Notes under the pieces: generated by a model
Told to the model about the DNA's origin: nothing
The model's database searches: none
Seen by the model: the letters and a program-made list of their open reading frames with translations, nothing else
Source: Fodinibius roseus
GTDB taxonomy: Bacteria > Bacteroidota > Rhodothermia > Balneolales > Balneolaceae
Length of the DNA: 64,000 nt
Assembly (NCBI RefSeq): GCF_900129315.1
Contig: NZ_FQUS01000020.1
Span: forward strand, 1-64,000
Direction: 5' to 3'
Program-made: the position numbers and the translations under genes
In this document: piece by piece, positions 1 through 8,632 of the stretch
Layout: every line of letters begins with the position of its first letter
How positions within the stretch are numbered: position 1 is the first letter of the stretch

Positions 1-60
1 CCAGCTCTGGAAGAGCCAAACTCAGATGAGATTAACCTGACAACTAAAACCAACTTCTAA
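1..60 (+). CDS. possible C-terminal tail of an upstream gene (partial)
   Basis: Frame 1 is open from the window edge and reads 19 residues (PALEEPNSDEINLTTKTNF) to a TAA at 58-60. A final Phe is common in outer-membrane beta-barrels, but so short a stretch cannot be assigned to a family. It may be a chance open frame; the flanking sequence outside the window decides. Confidence 0.3.
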   Translation, partial: PALEEPNSDEINLTTKTNF

Positions 61-912
61 CGGCTGACTGTCAGATCAAGTCGTGGCTATTACAAATAAC
101 TCATCGCAGCTTTTGTTCTAATGCGGATACTTATTCCTGCGGGCCTGGGAAGAGCAATCACCTGTTCCTGCTCCCGAAAGAGTTTAGCCTGATTTAGAGG
201 ATCGCGGCGGGAGTCAGGCAGACTCCCTCTTGGCAGCTAACATGAAGGCAGGCACTTCCCGACTCATCCCGAGCCTCAATTATGCTGTTCCTTGCCTTTA
301 CGTATCGTCTCTTACATAGCATGAAATAAATTACTTATTCTGCCCTGCCGATTCCTACCCGTCTATAAAACCGCTCCCGGCCCGGGCACCTCCGGCCTTA
401 TACTCATCTGAAGGCCAACTCTATCTTAATCAAAAAATAATATCAGTTTGTACCACCGATTTTGTATGTTTAAATATTCACGCTCATTTACAGCTACGAT
501 CTTATCGCTTCAATAATTGCAGAAATCAATTGTTATATGAGCCAAACGTCAAACACGCAGGATGGGGGCATTGGGTAAAGAATAAGCGTTCTGAACTGTC
601 CATTTCTTCGCGCCAACGAAACAGGAGGATCAACGATGGTACGACAAGAATACCCTTAATTCAGGTCTGCCATATCCCTAATTCATAGTAAGAAAATCTA
701 AAGGATTGTGTATACAAAAGATGATGAGCCGGGTTAAAATACACTTGTATTTTAAAAAATATGGTTATTTTAAATCGTATTTCTTTGAGTTTTTAATCAG
801 AAAGTCTTTTAATGCTTATATATAACTTATATCGATCTCGAAGCTAACCAACGCAGCAGATTAAGTAGTTGTTTTCTCTGCTAACATCGAATTAACCGTA
901 TCATCTTATTCT
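61..912. other. long non-coding stretch upstream of the sigma-54 regulator
   Basis: No convincing gene is visible. A perfect hairpin lies at 209-227 (stem GGGAGTC/GACTCCC, 5-nt loop) and could end transcription of whatever lies upstream, although no T-run follows. At 622-627 there is a strong AGGAGG eight bases before an ATG at 636 that opens only seven codons (stop 657-659). The last 250 bases are A+T-rich and presumably hold the promoter of the regulator at 913, but no confident box was found. Confidence 0.5.
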
Positions 913-2355
913 ATGAAAAAGCATGTTCTTATCCTTGAGGATGACGAAATGCTGCTTGAGTTCCTCAAAGAGAATTTATCCATACACGGGTATGAGACAA
1001 CGACTTTTCTGTCGCCTGCCAAAGGGATGAGCTTTCTTCAAGATCATGACGTGGATCTTGTCCTGACCGACGTAAAAATGGATGACATGACCGGAGATGA
1101 GGTTCTCTCGCATGTGTTGAATAATCATGCGGAAACCGGTGTTATCATGATGACCGGGTTCGGGAATATCAACCATGCCGTCCGGGCCCTTCAGAAGGGA
1201 GCATTCGATTACATTACAAAACCCTTTAAGGCCAAGGAGATCATTTTTCGTATTGACCGTTATTTTGAATCGGGCACTTCCTTTGACAACCGGCACAAAA
1301 TAGAAGCTTTTGCCCGGAACAAAAAACAATCCGGCAGTGGTAACAACGCGGCGGATAACAATGGGGATGATGTCGTTCAGAGGGCTGAGAAAAGATTCAT
1401 AGGGGAGAACCCACAAGTCAAAAAACTGATGAACATTCTTCCCCAGATCGCCTCCACTACGGCGCCGGTGATGATCCAGGGTGAAAGCGGTACCGGCAAG
1501 GAAGTATTTGCCAATCTCATTCACGTGCACAGTAACCGGTCGGACGCCCCTTATATAAAAATAAATTGCGCCAATCTTCCCCGCGAACTGGTCGAAAGCA
1601 CGCTTTTTGGTCACGTGGAAGGAGCTTTCACAGGCGCCATCTCCGATAAAAAAGGTGCTTTTGAAGAGGCGGACGGGGGCACTCTGCTGCTGGATGAAAT
1701 CACCGAGGTCGATATCCATATACAGGCAAAGCTCCTGCGGGTCTTACAGGAAAATGAATTTAACCGGGTGGGAAGCCAAAAACCTGTAACGTGTGATGTC
1801 CGGATTATCGCTACCTCCAACCGCAATATTGCACAGGCTATTGCCGATGATCAGTTCAGGCGGGACCTCTATTACCGGCTGAATGTCTTTCCTATTTCTA
1901 TTCCACCCCTGCGAAATCGAAAAGAAGACATTCCGCTGTTGGCAGACCACTTTGTTAGCCGTTATACGGATAAATACGGCCTGGATTCAAAGGAGCTGTC
2001 CGATGATCTTCTGGAATTTCTTATGAATAAGAAATGGAGCGGCAATGTGCGTGAACTGGAAAATAAAATCCATCGGGGTGTCATACTATCGGGAGACAGT
2101 GAGGTTATTACACTGGATCATATCGAAAAAAATATGTTTTCAAAAGTGGACCTCGAAGTGAGCGAAGAAGTTCTCACCGACTTACCGCTTATTTCCATTG
2201 AAGACATGGAACTCCAGCTGATCAAAAAGGCACTTGAGCACACCCAGGGGAATCAAAAGGAAGCCGCCAAGATACTGGGCATCACCGACCGGACCATCCG
2301 GAACAAAATTAAAAAAGCCTCCTCGGATAATTCGGAAGAGAACGCTTCTGCTTAG
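913..2355 (+). CDS. sigma-54-dependent response regulator, NtrC/FlrC type
   Basis: This 480-aa protein has the full NtrC layout. The receiver domain spans about 1-120, with acidic pocket EDD at 9-11, phospho-acceptor Asp53, Thr81 and Lys103. The AAA+ domain spans about 165-400, with Walker A GESGTGKE (190-197), the sigma-54 contact loop GAFTGA (237-242) and Walker B GGTLLLDE (255-262). A Fis-type HTH follows at about 430-470 (QKEAAKILGITDRTIRNKI). The family activates RNA polymerase-sigma-54 when phosphorylated. Its position beside the flagellar cluster, a sigma-54 promoter at 36601-36615 and a histidine kinase at 36885 make it the probable flagellar master regulator. The role is inferred; the family assignment is firm. 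Confidence 0.93.
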   Translation: MKKHVLILEDDEMLLEFLKENLSIHGYETTTFLSPAKGMSFLQDHDVDLVLTDVKMDDMTGDEVLSHVLNNHAETGVIMMTGFGNINHAVRALQKGAFDYITKPFKAKEIIFRIDRYFESGTSFDNRHKIEAFARNKKQSGSGNNAADNNGDDVVQRAEKRFIGENPQVKKLMNILPQIASTTAPVMIQGESGTGKEVFANLIHVHSNRSDAPYIKINCANLPRELVESTLFGHVEGAFTGAISDKKGAFEEADGGTLLLDEITEVDIHIQAKLLRVLQENEFNRVGSQKPVTCDVRIIATSNRNIAQAIADDQFRRDLYYRLNVFPISIPPLRNRKEDIPLLADHFVSRYTDKYGLDSKELSDDLLEFLMNKKWSGNVRELENKIHRGVILSGDSEVITLDHIEKNMFSKVDLEVSEEVLTDLPLISIEDMELQLIKKALEHTQGNQKEAAKILGITDRTIRNKIKKASSDNSEENASA

Positions 2356-2450
2356 ATCCTCTACTCTCTTCTACCTTATACTTAAAACGTAATATTTTCT
2401 ACTTTCTGTTTGCTCTTGAAGTACTGTATGAGGCCTTTTCAAATCAGGGA

Positions 2451-2546
2451 TTTTGTTCAAGGTCAAGGCCAGAGGGAGGTTGAAAGCACAGCATATAGCC
2501 CATATGTGAGGATTTCAACCGACTGATAACGCCGACATTGAGCAAA
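2451..2546. repeat. concentric nested palindrome, REP/BIME-like element
   Basis: Three inverted pairs share one centre (about 2499): CATAT/ATATG (2492-2496, 2502-2506), GGTTGAAA/TTTCAACC (2478-2485, 2513-2520) and outer imperfect arms starting TTTTGTTCAA (2451) and ending TTGAGCAAAA (2546). The whole could fold into one hairpin of about 96 nt. Related sequence covering the left half recurs at about 60711-60778. It lies between two convergent genes, so it may act as a terminator or be a dispersed repeat. Its identity is not known to me. Confidence 0.6.
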
Positions 2547-2632
2547 AGAACGGTTTTGCAAAAAACAGCACAAGTTTATCTGTATCATAAGGTTACAACA
2601 ACATACCACAACCCGTTGTGAGAAATACGGGT

Positions 2633-3985
2633 CTATATAATATTAGAGACCATCGTCCGGGCCTTGTCCAGCCGATTTGTTTTGGTCAGTGATACGATTA
2701 AACGCCTTTTGAAAACTTCGTCACCCGGAAAAGCATTGCACATCTTGCTATACACATTTGCCACAAATGGATACCACTCCTGATTCATAAACATTGTCAT
2801 GATATCATTGAGCTTCTCTTTTTGTTTTTCATCAAACTTATCAGGAAACACATCCTTGAACATACGGTTAAATAAATGAACGGATCGCTCATAATTTGAC
2901 AATTCAATGGACAAGACCAGCACTTTGTATAATAAAACCCTGTCCACTTCTTCCCTCTTGTACGTAAATAACTCTTCAAAATAGTCGGAAGCCATATGCC
3001 GGTCACCTGCTCTGAGTGCAACATCGGAAAGATGTACGAGAATCGATTCTTCATTCATAACCTTATCGAAGCTGGACCGGGAATACAAAGACTGCTGCTC
3101 ATAATACCGGCGCAGTGCGGTATGCGCGTTTCCCCATTCCTTTTGCAATTCATGAATTTTAAACTGAATGAAATAAGGCAGTGCCTGTATTGATTCAGCC
3201 TTGAGGGATTCCTCTGTGAGCGTCATCGCTTTCGACCATTTATGCTGTTCCGCCATGCAGCTCGCTAACCCGTTAACAGCAGCCAACCGGTCAAATGGCA
3301 GAAGTTTTTCCTTTTTAAGCAACTGGCGATACTGGGCCGCAGCCCGCACATATTTTCTCTCCCGGTAATAACGCGCCCCCTGTACCAAGTATAATTTGGG
3401 AGAATACGATTTTACAGAAAGTTCTTCCTCAATATCGACATGAGCTATGGGACTACTTTCCCTTTCAATAAGAACCGGACGGTTACATAATTCGATCTCC
3501 CTTTCCCTGATGTAACGGGTACAGTCCGGTATACTTTGCCCTTCAAATACGACGGTTCCCTCAACCGGCGTATGTACCAGCCGCATGTGATAAAATTGCC
3601 GGGTGTGCTCCTTCCGTTTCTGCCGTATTAAGGCGGGACACCAGGTATTTGAATCGATGAATGTACGACTTGGAAAATCACTGAAGCGTATCTGTTCATC
3701 ATCTTCTACAAACAAGACCCACTCTTTATGCGCCGCTCCAACCAGGTGGTTCCATACCTCGGATCGCCTGCTGTCCCCGGAGTAGCTGTACCAGGCAACG
3801 CCGTCCGGCAGTTGGGTGGGCGGGTGCTCACCCTTGCCCGCAACGGTAATGCTGTTAAACTTTTGAGACCAGTCACGTATTTTTCGCTTGTCCAGGTAGC
3901 TGTCATCAGACAAAAACAGGACCAATTCGACCCAGTCTATCACTTCTTCCGGTTTTGCAGTGGCGGGTATAAGTTTAATATTCAT
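2633..3985 (-). CDS. TPR-repeat protein with glycosyltransferase-like N-terminus
   Basis: This 450-aa soluble protein has no signal peptide. The first 180 residues contain a stretch (WVLFVEDDEQIRF, about 90-102) resembling the acidic DxD region of GT-A glycosyltransferases, but the fold is degenerate and I cannot assign catalysis. From about 195 to the end it is made of helical TPR-like repeats. It lies on the same strand as, and downstream of, flgL (193-bp gap). Orphan transferase/TPR proteins near flagellar loci sometimes modify or handle flagellins. That role is speculative here. Confidence 0.6.
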   Translation of the reverse strand: MNIKLIPATAKPEEVIDWVELVLFLSDDSYLDKRKIRDWSQKFNSITVAGKGEHPPTQLPDGVAWYSYSGDSRRSEVWNHLVGAAHKEWVLFVEDDEQIRFSDFPSRTFIDSNTWCPALIRQKRKEHTRQFYHMRLVHTPVEGTVVFEGQSIPDCTRYIREREIELCNRPVLIERESSPIAHVDIEEELSVKSYSPKLYLVQGARYYRERKYVRAAAQYRQLLKKEKLLPFDRLAAVNGLASCMAEQHKWSKAMTLTEESLKAESIQALPYFIQFKIHELQKEWGNAHTALRRYYEQQSLYSRSSFDKVMNEESILVHLSDVALRAGDRHMASDYFEELFTYKREEVDRVLLYKVLVLSIELSNYERSVHLFNRMFKDVFPDKFDEKQKEKLNDIMTMFMNQEWYPFVANVYSKMCNAFPGDEVFKRRLIVSLTKTNRLDKARTMVSNII

Positions 3986-4177
3986 AGTATCTTTGCTTTG
4001 CTATTTAGCAAAAAGGCGTAAGCAACTACCTTTAAATTTATTTGTTACCGGATAACAGATCCTCTGAAAACGGCATGTGAATAAAAGCCCTGAAAAAAAC
4101 ATCTTTATCCGTTATTGCCGTGCCACCGGGTTATTTTTCAATGGTTAATCCCCTGTCATATATTTCTTATATGATGA

Positions 4178-5065
4178 TCAAATATAATTGAGCAGCACAT
4201 TTTTAAACATCTTGCTGTGAGCCGCCATAGCCGACTCGTAGGCCACCTGGTTTCTCTGCAGCCGGGAAAAAGCTTCCGCGTAGTTGGTATCCACCAGCTC
4301 GCTAACATCCGACTCCTGGGTAATTTTTGTAGACTCATACTGCTCAAACATAAAATCCATTCGATTGATATTATCCCCCAGCTTTGAAGTCAGATCGGTC
4401 ACATGTTCTATGGCTTCGTCACTGTCAGGAAGCAAATCATTCAGGGCCTGGTCGTCGTTATTCCGCAACGCATCTTCAATATTTCCGATAATATCAAACA
4501 GGTCCCCGGCATCGGTACCGGTCATCTCCTGTCCGGTAATGCTGATGTCAATTTCTACCCCGTCAGCGGCTACAATATGCGGGGCTTTATCATTGCTGTT
4601 ACTGGTAACCACACCAGCAGTCACTTCAAAAGGTTTTACTCCGCTGTTGGTACCCGCAAAAAGATAGCGATCGCCATACTGAGCATTCATACTATCCACA
4701 ATTTGATTTCTGATGCCGGAAATTTCATCCGCCATCGCCTCCCGCTCGCTCTCCCCGACCGTGTCGGACGCGCCTTTAACCATAATATCCTTAACCTGGA
4801 TGAGGGCATCTATGACCCCGTCCATTGCCTCCTGGGCAAGCCGCCCCTGGCGCAATCCACTGTTAATATTGCTCTGAAACTGGTTATTTTTTTCAATATT
4901 TCCTTCAATGATTCTGCTACTCTGAAAAGAAACAGGATCCTGAGACGGCCTCCGCACTTCCCGGCCGCTTGAAAGATCCGACTGAATTTCTGCCATCTCC
5001 CCGCGGTTCTTATTGACATCCCGCATGAAGCTGGCAAACATCGACTTTTGAGTTATACGCATCAT
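4178..5065 (-). CDS. flgL: flagellar hook-associated protein 3
   Basis: FlgL forms the second hook-filament junction layer, outside the cell, between FlgK and flagellin. The 295-aa protein has the flagellin-like N-terminal coiled helix (MRITQKSMFASFMRDVNKN, then SSGREVRRPSQDP), the family motif DRYLFAGTNSG near 130, and a C-terminal helix (YAEAFSRLQRNQVAYESAM). Length is near the family norm. Two consecutive ATGs (5065, 5062) could start it. It sits 7 bp downstream of flgK and is last in this minus-strand run. Confidence 0.95.
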   Translation of the reverse strand: MMRITQKSMFASFMRDVNKNRGEMAEIQSDLSSGREVRRPSQDPVSFQSSRIIEGNIEKNNQFQSNINSGLRQGRLAQEAMDGVIDALIQVKDIMVKGASDTVGESEREAMADEISGIRNQIVDSMNAQYGDRYLFAGTNSGVKPFEVTAGVVTSNSNDKAPHIVAADGVEIDISITGQEMTGTDAGDLFDIIGNIEDALRNNDDQALNDLLPDSDEAIEHVTDLTSKLGDNINRMDFMFEQYESTKITQESDVSELVDTNYAEAFSRLQRNQVAYESAMAAHSKMFKNVLLNYI

Positions 5066-5072
5066 AATATTT

Positions 5073-6443
5073 TTATCTGACTATACTGATTAAGGTGTCA
5101 TACATTTGCTGGGCGGAATTCATCACTTTAGCCGCTCCCTGGTACGAATTCTGAAACTTGATCATACGACTCAGTTCTTCATCAATATTAACGCCGGCTG
5201 TCTGTTCCTGCTGGCTTTTAAGCATCTGGATTTCAGAATCCCTGGCTTCTATTGTGGAATTGAGCCTGCTCAACTCCTCGCCCGGCTTACTGATAAAACC
5301 AACCGTATATTCCGACAGCCGCTGGTTATCACCCGCATCTCCGATAATTTTTTCATTTCTGAGATCGGCTATCCGGGAAGCCACTTCCCCGTTTCCCGCT
5401 TCTCCTGCCGTATCAGAAGCCCCGATATGGTTGGGATTATCAATAAGGGCCTGGTTGAGTTCAATATCTTCTGCTGTGGTCCCGGCAGGGTTAAAGAACG
5501 CACGCTGCGTATTGTCTTCAAGTCCGTACCCGCTGCTGTGGATATTGTTAACTTCTGATACGATCGTCGATGCTATATTATTCAGCTTCTCTTTCATTTC
5601 GGGAATCCCTTCCTGGTACATCTCTATTTCGGCCCCTATCTTTCCTCCGTCGGGCTCAACAACATAGCCATTCTCAAGCCTCAACCTGAACTTTTTATTC
5701 ACGTCATCGACCTCGGCCTTCAGATGGTAGGCCTGGTCTTCATCCAGTACTTTCCGGCCTCCGATCTCAATTTGAACCGCGCCCGTGTCGGTAACCTGGC
5801 TTTCAAAGTCGACCAGCTCGGAAAGTTCATTTAGTTTGGCAACACGGATATCCAAACTGCTGTGGTCGGGCTGGCCCTTGGCTTCGCTCTGCTTAATCGA
5901 GTAATTCAATTCATTAATAGTACCCAGCAGGCTATTAATCGAATCCAGCGTTTTTCCGGCAAAATTTTGTACCAGGTTGCTTGTCTCATCCGTGCTTCGG
6001 CTCATTTCCCGCAGTTTGCTGGTAAGCTGCTGCGATTCATTGATAAGGTTATTGCGGACGCTCACATCCTGCGGGTTACTCGCCAGCTCCGAGAAGTTAT
6101 CAAAAAGTCCCCCCACCTGGCTGTCCAGATCCTCCCCGTAGTCGGATACCACGGAGGCCTCTAACTTTTCGTAAAGCTCAGCCTTCTTTTCCAGGTATCC
6201 CATATCCTGCTTCTTTTTGTTAAGCAGCACATCGTTCATCCCATCCCGCAGCCGGCTTACATCGTCAATATTTACTCCGAGTCCGGCGTGATATCCGTCC
6301 ATCTGCATGCCGTCCGGAGATTTTTCCACGCGCTGGCGGCTATAGCCCGGCGTGTCGGCATTGACAATATTGTTTGATGTCACCGACATAGAATGCTGCG
6401 CACTCTGCAGGCCGCTTTTTGCAATTTCAAATAGTGATCTCAT
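5073..6443 (-). CDS. flgK: flagellar hook-associated protein 1
   Basis: FlgK is the first junction protein on the distal hook. The 456-aa product opens with the rod/hook N-terminal signature (LQSAQHSMSVTSNNIVNADTPGYSRQRVE, residues about 13-41) and ends with the conserved C-terminal helix (EELSRMIKFQNSYQGAAKVMNSAQQMYDTLI). It is somewhat shorter than enterobacterial FlgK, with the saving in the central domain. It starts 3 bp after the flgN stop, consistent with chaperone-client coexpression. Confidence 0.96.
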   Translation of the reverse strand: MRSLFEIAKSGLQSAQHSMSVTSNNIVNADTPGYSRQRVEKSPDGMQMDGYHAGLGVNIDDVSRLRDGMNDVLLNKKKQDMGYLEKKAELYEKLEASVVSDYGEDLDSQVGGLFDNFSELASNPQDVSVRNNLINESQQLTSKLREMSRSTDETSNLVQNFAGKTLDSINSLLGTINELNYSIKQSEAKGQPDHSSLDIRVAKLNELSELVDFESQVTDTGAVQIEIGGRKVLDEDQAYHLKAEVDDVNKKFRLRLENGYVVEPDGGKIGAEIEMYQEGIPEMKEKLNNIASTIVSEVNNIHSSGYGLEDNTQRAFFNPAGTTAEDIELNQALIDNPNHIGASDTAGEAGNGEVASRIADLRNEKIIGDAGDNQRLSEYTVGFISKPGEELSRLNSTIEARDSEIQMLKSQQEQTAGVNIDEELSRMIKFQNSYQGAAKVMNSAQQMYDTLISIVR

Positions 6444-6446
6444 GGG

Positions 6447-6992
6447 TCATGCTTCTTTGTTAACGGTCATTCCGGATGAAATTTCTTCTTTCTGTCCGCC
6501 CGAGCCATAATGCGTACTCTTACGGTTATTCAGGCTGTAAATAGCATACATAAGCTCAGCATTCCGGTTTAACGCAAAGTCCAGCAGCTCAACAACCCGT
6601 TCATTTTTCCGCTTGAGCTCCCGTGCTTGCCGGCGAAGCTGCTCTTTCCACTTGTCAATCGTTGAGGAAGCATTAGGAAAAATGCCTTTCAGCTGTTCCA
6701 ACCGGACCTCATGAGACGATACCCCGGCCGGTTCCAACAGGTGGTGCAGCTGATCGATAAATTTTTGCTCCTGCTGATTATACCGTCCCTTTAAATCGGT
6801 ATATGCTTCCGTATATATTGTAAGCTTTTCCTCATCAGCCGAAATAATGGCTTCGGTCTGTTTATCCAGGGTCTCCTTCATTTGCCGGGCCAAACCCTGC
6901 AGGCTTTCCACCTTTTGTTCTATCTGCCTGAACGACTCGTTGATTTCATTTTCTGATTGCATGTTATTCGGATCTTTACTGCCGGTTATCAT
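6447..6992 (-). CDS. flgN: FlgN-like flagellar export chaperone
   Basis: This 181-aa, highly charged, mostly alpha-helical protein lies immediately upstream of flgK and flgL. That is the usual place of FlgN, which binds the C-termini of those two hook-associated proteins in the cytoplasm before export. Helical heptads span about 15-150, including the FlgN-like leucine-rich stretch VESLQGLARQMKETLDKQ. Sequence similarity within this family is weak, so the call rests largely on position, size and helicity. An internal ATG at 6962 is a possible alternative start. Confidence 0.75.
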   Translation of the reverse strand: MITGSKDPNNMQSENEINESFRQIEQKVESLQGLARQMKETLDKQTEAIISADEEKLTIYTEAYTDLKGRYNQQEQKFIDQLHHLLEPAGVSSHEVRLEQLKGIFPNASSTIDKWKEQLRRQARELKRKNERVVELLDFALNRNAELMYAIYSLNNRKSTHYGSGGQKEEISSGMTVNKEA

Positions 6993-6996
6993 TTAA

Positions 6997-7317
6997 TTAA
7001 AACGATGTTCGCTGCTTCCAGTGCTCGGTAATCAGATCGGCCATCCCCAGCTTCCGCTGTTTTGCTATTTCATTGGCAAGCGTTTCCGTTATATGCCGGC
7101 GATACATATTGTTAGACTGACCCAGAACACCATTGTTATCGTCCATTTTGAACGAATCTTTAGTGAGTTCGCTGACTAATTTGCGGGCAAAGATCTCCTC
7201 GAAATCAGTAGCTATTTCCTCCTTTTTTATTTCATCGCTGCGGGATTTGCTCATCCCCATATCCGTATCCCCCTGTAGCGTATGCGCTATTGCATTAATA
7301 TTCACATTCATATTCAT
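6997..7317 (-). CDS. flgJ: rod-binding protein, single-domain FlgJ
   Basis: The 106-aa product corresponds only to the N-terminal rod-binding half of enterobacterial FlgJ: EEIFARKLVSELTKD, then NNMYRRHITETLANEIAKQRKLGMADLI. It lacks the C-terminal muramidase domain, as in many non-gamma-proteobacteria. It acts as a rod cap or scaffold in the periplasm. The peptidoglycan hydrolase needed for rod penetration must be encoded elsewhere. It is separated from flgI by 165 bp, the largest gap in this run. Confidence 0.85.
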   Translation of the reverse strand: MNMNVNINAIAHTLQGDTDMGMSKSRSDEIKKEEIATDFEEIFARKLVSELTKDSFKMDDNNGVLGQSNNMYRRHITETLANEIAKQRKLGMADLITEHWKQRTSF

Positions 7318-7482
7318 ATATACTGGTAGGTTAGGTTGTTATTGATTTTTTTAGACTGGACCTTCGCGAGACCTGCCCGGCCCGTGCTGCATTCCGGATC
7401 CCGGCGGCAGCCGCTAAAGGAAGCCAGTTTTTTATCAAGACCTCCCATACAAGAGGCATTTCCATGCGTGTGCAAGAGCGCT

Positions 7483-8628
7483 TTACATCACTATTAATTC
7501 CCCCTGCAGGGCGCCGGCACGATCCAGCGCCTGGAAAATCGAAATGATATCCCGGGAGCTCAGTCCCAGTGAATTCAGGGATTCGCCCAGCTGCTGCACA
7601 TTCGTATTCGGCTCCAGAACGATATTCTGTGCTGACTCTTCGCTGATACCGACATCGGGTACCGCAAATACCTGCGTATCCCCGCCGCTGAACGGCGGAG
7701 GCTGACTTACAAAAGGCGTTACCTGCGTCCTCACCTGTACGCTGCCGTGCGACACCAGCGCATTGTCGATCGTCACATCTCCACCCGTCACAATGGTACC
7801 GGTCCGTTCATTGATTATAATTCTTGCAGGCTTATCGAGCTCTACCTCCTGCTCCATGATCGTGCTGACAAACACGTTTCGCGTCCCCTGTGTCTGAAAC
7901 GCTGCCGGCCATTCCACCTGTACCATACCCGGATTGAATACGGATGCGATTTCTTCGTCAAAACTGCTATTAATCTCCTCTGCTATCCGGCGCGCATTAA
8001 CGTAGCCCGGGTCATCCAGTACCAAACCCAGCGGCTGATCGGGATCGAGCTGAAAATCATTATCTTGCTGCACAATGCCCCCCCCCGGGATCGTAGCCGT
8101 CAGAGAGCCGTTCCTTGACAGGCGCGTACTGCCCACCTCCTCTTTAATACCGCCGGTTACGAGCGGTCCCTGCGCCTCTGCATATACTTCCTTCGTCGTA
8201 GGGTCCAGCAAAGGGGTTTCCAGCAGCACGCCGCCCTCCAGGCTGCTTGCATCACCCATGGAAGACACCGTAATATCAATATCACTTCCTTTCCCGTGAT
8301 AGGGTCCGATGACCGCCGTAACCATAACAGCGGCTACATTCCGGGTGCGAAGCCGCTCGGGATCTACTCGTATGCCAAAATTATCAAGCATATTGGCAAT
8401 AGACTGCACCGTAAACTCGGCCCCCCTCCTGCTTATCGTCCGGTCTCCCGAACGATCCAGGCCGGTTACCAGTCCATAGCCTACAATCTTCTTAGCTGAG
8501 GCGTCCTGTACCTTTACCAGTCTGTTTAAACGGCTTTGAGCCTCTGCCTCAGCCGTCGCCAGTACTGATACCAGCAGAGCCAGACAAAAAAGCTGCCATC
8601 CATATTTTTTATTATTCGTCATGGTCAT
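7483..8628 (-). CDS. flgI: flagellar P-ring protein
   Basis: FlgI polymerises into the periplasmic P-ring around the rod. This 381-aa protein has a signal peptide (hydrophobic core about 11-25, cleavage after AEAEAQ) followed by the family start SRLNRLVKVQDA and GYGLVTGLDRSGDR. It ends with the conserved LNSLGLSSRDIISIFQALDRAGALQGELIVM segment. Length matches the family. Presence of flgI and flgH shows a diderm flagellum with both outer rings. Two tandem ATGs (8628, 8622) are available. Confidence 0.97.
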   Translation of the reverse strand: MTMTNNKKYGWQLFCLALLVSVLATAEAEAQSRLNRLVKVQDASAKKIVGYGLVTGLDRSGDRTISRRGAEFTVQSIANMLDNFGIRVDPERLRTRNVAAVMVTAVIGPYHGKGSDIDITVSSMGDASSLEGGVLLETPLLDPTTKEVYAEAQGPLVTGGIKEEVGSTRLSRNGSLTATIPGGGIVQQDNDFQLDPDQPLGLVLDDPGYVNARRIAEEINSSFDEEIASVFNPGMVQVEWPAAFQTQGTRNVFVSTIMEQEVELDKPARIIINERTGTIVTGGDVTIDNALVSHGSVQVRTQVTPFVSQPPPFSGGDTQVFAVPDVGISEESAQNIVLEPNTNVQQLGESLNSLGLSSRDIISIFQALDRAGALQGELIVM

Positions 8629-8632
8629 TTCA

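Noticed and set aside
976-1719. 247-residue open frame on the minus strand
   Set aside because: It lies wholly antisense to the response regulator, whose domains are unambiguous; it shows no family motif.
2607-2620. palindrome CACAACCCGTTGTG at the 3' end of the TPR gene
   Set aside because: Two bases between the arms are too few for a stable hairpin, and its position downstream of both genes does not suit an operator.
4119-4136. TGGCAC element upstream of the TPR gene, minus strand
   Set aside because: The -24 half is perfect but the -12 position has AC instead of the nearly invariant GC.
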